Of a stretch of 8,482 nt of DNA, positions 6,729 to 8,482 are shown in pieces. The notes under the pieces were generated by a model that did no database searches, had not been told where the DNA came from, and worked only from the letters and a program-made list of their open reading frames with translations. The position numbers and the translations under genes are program-made. The stretch comes from Dehalococcoidales bacterium (GTDB taxonomy: Bacteria; Chloroflexota; Dehalococcoidia; Dehalococcoidales; UBA5760). The DNA lies in the NCBI GenBank assembly GCA_018399795.1, contig JAGYOC010000206.1:1-8482 (forward strand). The letters run 5' to 3'. How positions within the stretch are numbered: position 1 is the first letter of the stretch; every line of letters begins with the position of its first letter.

Positions 6729-7532
6729 GTGCGGTATGCGTTTGACCATCTGGACTTCATTCAGAGAATTCTCGAGAGACGACCTTTCGGGCTAATCACT
6801 GATTTTGACGGCACCATCAGTGAGACTGCACCTACCCCGGAGCAGGCCAAAGTGTCTCAGCTATGCCGCGATTACCTTTCCATGTTATCAGACCACCTCG
6901 CGCTGGTAGCCGCTATCTCGGGAAGACCGGTAAGCCAGATCAGGGAAATGATAGGGGTAGACGGTATACTGTACATTGGCAACCACGGTCTGGAGCGCTG
7001 GAGAGAGGGTGAGCCAGAATTTCATGCCAGCAGCATGGATTACCCAAATGTTATCGAGGAAATACTGGCAGAACTGGATTTGCTACTCCCGAAAGAGGGC
7101 ATCATTTTCGAGAACAAGGGGATAACAGCCACCATTCACTACCGCCTTGCGCCAAAGCCAGAGCAGATGGAGCAAAAAATCCTGAAAATCCTGCAAGCCT
7201 CCACCACCGCCCAAAGCCTGAGAATCATCAGGGGGAAGAGGTCACTGAGCCTGATTCCAATGATAAACGCCGATAAGGGCAGCGCCACTGTCGACCTGAT
7301 AAGAGAATACCGGTTGCGGGGTTGCATATACTTTGGCGATGACTATACGGACATCGACGCCTTCCGCGCCATACACACACTCGTCACTGACTGGCATTTC
7401 CAGGGAATTGCTATCGGCATCACCGGGCCTGGTACTCCGGAGGAGATCAGTGCAGAAGCAGATTTCATACTGGAAGAAGTAGGCGATGTCGAGCGCTTTC
7501 TCAGGTGGATGACTGAGACCGGCCTTCAATAA
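6729..7532 (+). CDS. otsB: Trehalose-6-phosphate phosphatase
   Basis: A 267-residue HAD-superfamily phosphatase that hydrolyses trehalose-6-phosphate to trehalose, the last step of the OtsAB route. LITDFDGTIS (residues 22-31) holds the nucleophile Asp25 and acid/base Asp27. AAISGRPVSQI (61-71) is motif II, GNHGLE (84-89) the OtsB-specific cap-side signature, ADKGSAT (181-187, Lys183) motif III and FGDDYTDIDAF (202-212) motif IV. The length fits the family. The start is uncertain. GTG 6729 has no Shine-Dalgarno sequence but sits near the expected transcript start, so the message may be leaderless. TTG 6693, with AGG upstream, would give 279 residues. TTG 6594 would overlap the glucokinase gene and is unlikely. 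The 3' end overlaps otsA, which is on the opposite strand. Confidence 0.93.
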   Translation: MRYAFDHLDFIQRILERRPFGLITDFDGTISETAPTPEQAKVSQLCRDYLSMLSDHLALVAAISGRPVSQIREMIGVDGILYIGNHGLERWREGEPEFHASSMDYPNVIEEILAELDLLLPKEGIIFENKGITATIHYRLAPKPEQMEQKILKILQASTTAQSLRIIRGKRSLSLIPMINADKGSATVDLIREYRLRGCIYFGDDYTDIDAFRAIHTLVTDWHFQGIAIGITGPGTPEEISAEADFILEEVGDVERFLRWMTETGLQ

Positions 7533-8482
7533 GGCCAGCCGCATCTCCGAGCAGGCACATGAGCCAGTTGTGTATGTCTTCTTTATCGATGGATCGCTTC
7601 AGAGCCTGAGCCCGACTCTTCTTCTCTTTCGGTGACATTACGAGGGCAGAGTAAAGGGCATCCATCGTTCCCTCCAGATCAGCGGGTGCCACGGTCAGGG
7701 CATGCTCGGCCAGTTGCTCACAAGCACCAACCGATTCGGAAAGAACAAGGACCCCGTCACGGTCGTTTACCGTGGGGCCCTCCTTGGCCACCAGATTCAT
7801 TCCGTCAATGACAGCGTTAACCAGCAAAACATCATAGAGCCTCATACCTGCCAGAGCCTGAATATAGTTATTCTCGTAAAAAAAATCAATGGGATACCAA
7901 TCACTTGTCGCGTACCGGCTATTTATTGCTTTTATCAGCTGTATGGTCTCTTCCATATAACGGCGGTACGGCCTCAGGTGAGTACGGGTAGGGACGAGAA
8001 AGGCAATAAACCTTACCTGCCCCCGTAACTGAGGATGGCGTTCCAAAAGCCTGTCAAATGCCTTGAAACCACGAATGATATTCTTACTCGGTTCGGCTCT
8101 GTCAACCCGTATTATTGTCTGTTTGCCACATAGCCCGGTCAGCTTTTTCTCGTAATCCTGTAGCCTGCTTGATGAAACCAGCTTTCTGATTCCCGCGGTA
8201 TCAATTGATATCGGATATGCCTTGACCCGGGTGAGATGCCCGTCTATCAGGACCGTATTCCGGGAATAATCCACCTTTGCCTCTTCAATACAGCACTGGC
8301 AACAGTGGATGAAATTATGAACATCGATTGAAGTCTGCAAACCAACGATATCGGCAGCACATAAGCCCCTCAATACCGCATGTCTCATATAGGCCGGCAA
8401 TAATCTCCAGTAGCAGGCCGCCGGCCAGGGGATATGCGTAAAGTGTCCTATTATCAGTTCGGGAATCTGGTGACGCAGGTAG
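7501..8482 (-). CDS. otsA: Trehalose-6-phosphate synthase (GT20), 5'-truncated by the window edge
   Basis: The visible 326 residues run from beyond base 8482 to TGA at 7501-7503; roughly a third of a typical OtsA is missing at the N-terminus. GT20 glycosyltransferases join UDP-glucose and glucose-6-phosphate into trehalose-6-phosphate. FTHIPWP (visible residues 14-20) has the conserved active-site histidine, and LRGLCAADIVGLQT (37-50) is the typical following helix. RVDRAEPSKN (125-134) aligns with the VDRLDYSKG motif of Escherichia coli OtsA. It keeps the phosphate-binding Arg and Lys but changes LDY to AEP and Gly to Asn. DGMNLVAKE (226-234), which binds the donor sugar, is intact and followed by GPTVNDRDGVLVLSE. 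The group may be a divergent OtsA subfamily with a different donor preference, or a related GT20 enzyme such as glucosylglycerol-phosphate synthase. OtsB next door favours trehalose. Confidence 0.9.
   Translation of the reverse strand, partial: YLRHQIPELIIGHFTHIPWPAACYWRLLPAYMRHAVLRGLCAADIVGLQTSIDVHNFIHCCQCCIEEAKVDYSRNTVLIDGHLTRVKAYPISIDTAGIRKLVSSSRLQDYEKKLTGLCGKQTIIRVDRAEPSKNIIRGFKAFDRLLERHPQLRGQVRFIAFLVPTRTHLRPYRRYMEETIQLIKAINSRYATSDWYPIDFFYENNYIQALAGMRLYDVLLVNAVIDGMNLVAKEGPTVNDRDGVLVLSESVGACEQLAEHALTVAPADLEGTMDALYSALVMSPKEKKSRAQALKRSIDKEDIHNWLMCLLGDAAGLIEGRSQSST
7521..7536. terminator. Hairpin at the otsB/otsA tail-to-tail junction
   Basis: GGCCTT-CAAT-AAGGCC is a perfect six-base stem with a four-base loop that contains the first base of the otsB stop codon. 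It reads the same from both strands, so it could slow or end transcription from either gene. Neither side has a clear U-run, so termination strength is doubtful. Confidence 0.35.

Overview
This 8.5 kb window is compact bacterial chromosome: genes fill nearly all of it, no gap exceeds 150 bases, and base composition is moderate. Proteins of translation, RNA/DNA maintenance and sugar-nucleotide metabolism point to an ordinary bacterium. TTG and GTG starts are frequent. The lineage cannot be fixed from the sequence. A Chloroflexota (Dehalococcoidia-like) origin is only a guess from the general look of the proteins. I saw no mobile element, CRISPR array, rRNA or tRNA.

Layout from the right end. 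A 5'-truncated trehalose-6-phosphate synthase (otsA, minus strand) enters from beyond base 8482 and ends at 7501. It meets otsB (trehalose-6-phosphate phosphatase, plus strand, ending at 7532) tail to tail, with a 32-base overlap and a small hairpin at the junction. otsB is divergent from a minus-strand pair: a ROK-family glucokinase (about 5605-6603) and galU (4745-5608), joined by a TTGA stop/start overlap. The roughly 125 bases between otsB and the glucokinase gene hold three dyads and a possible otsB promoter. These four genes form a coherent trehalose module. Glucokinase makes glucose-6-phosphate and GalU makes UDP-glucose. OtsA joins the two, and OtsB removes the phosphate.

A second minus-strand unit follows: alaS (2011-4629) behind a near-consensus sigma-70 promoter, then ruvX/yqgF (1533-1961). 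After a 145-base gap with a 28-base quasi-palindrome overlapping a perfect TATAAT, an excisionase/MerR-like helix-turn-helix protein with a large unrecognised C-terminal region (491-1387) begins at a GTG with an excellent ribosome binding site. Last, 58 bases on, is the N-terminal part of a Kef/Na+-H+ exchanger-type cation:proton antiporter (432 to base 1), cut by the window edge.

Most of the window is well-known housekeeping. The least-explained part is the helix-turn-helix protein, its probable operator, and its pairing with the antiporter. The arrangement of the trehalose module is next in interest. I found no convincing evidence for a wholly new multi-gene system.
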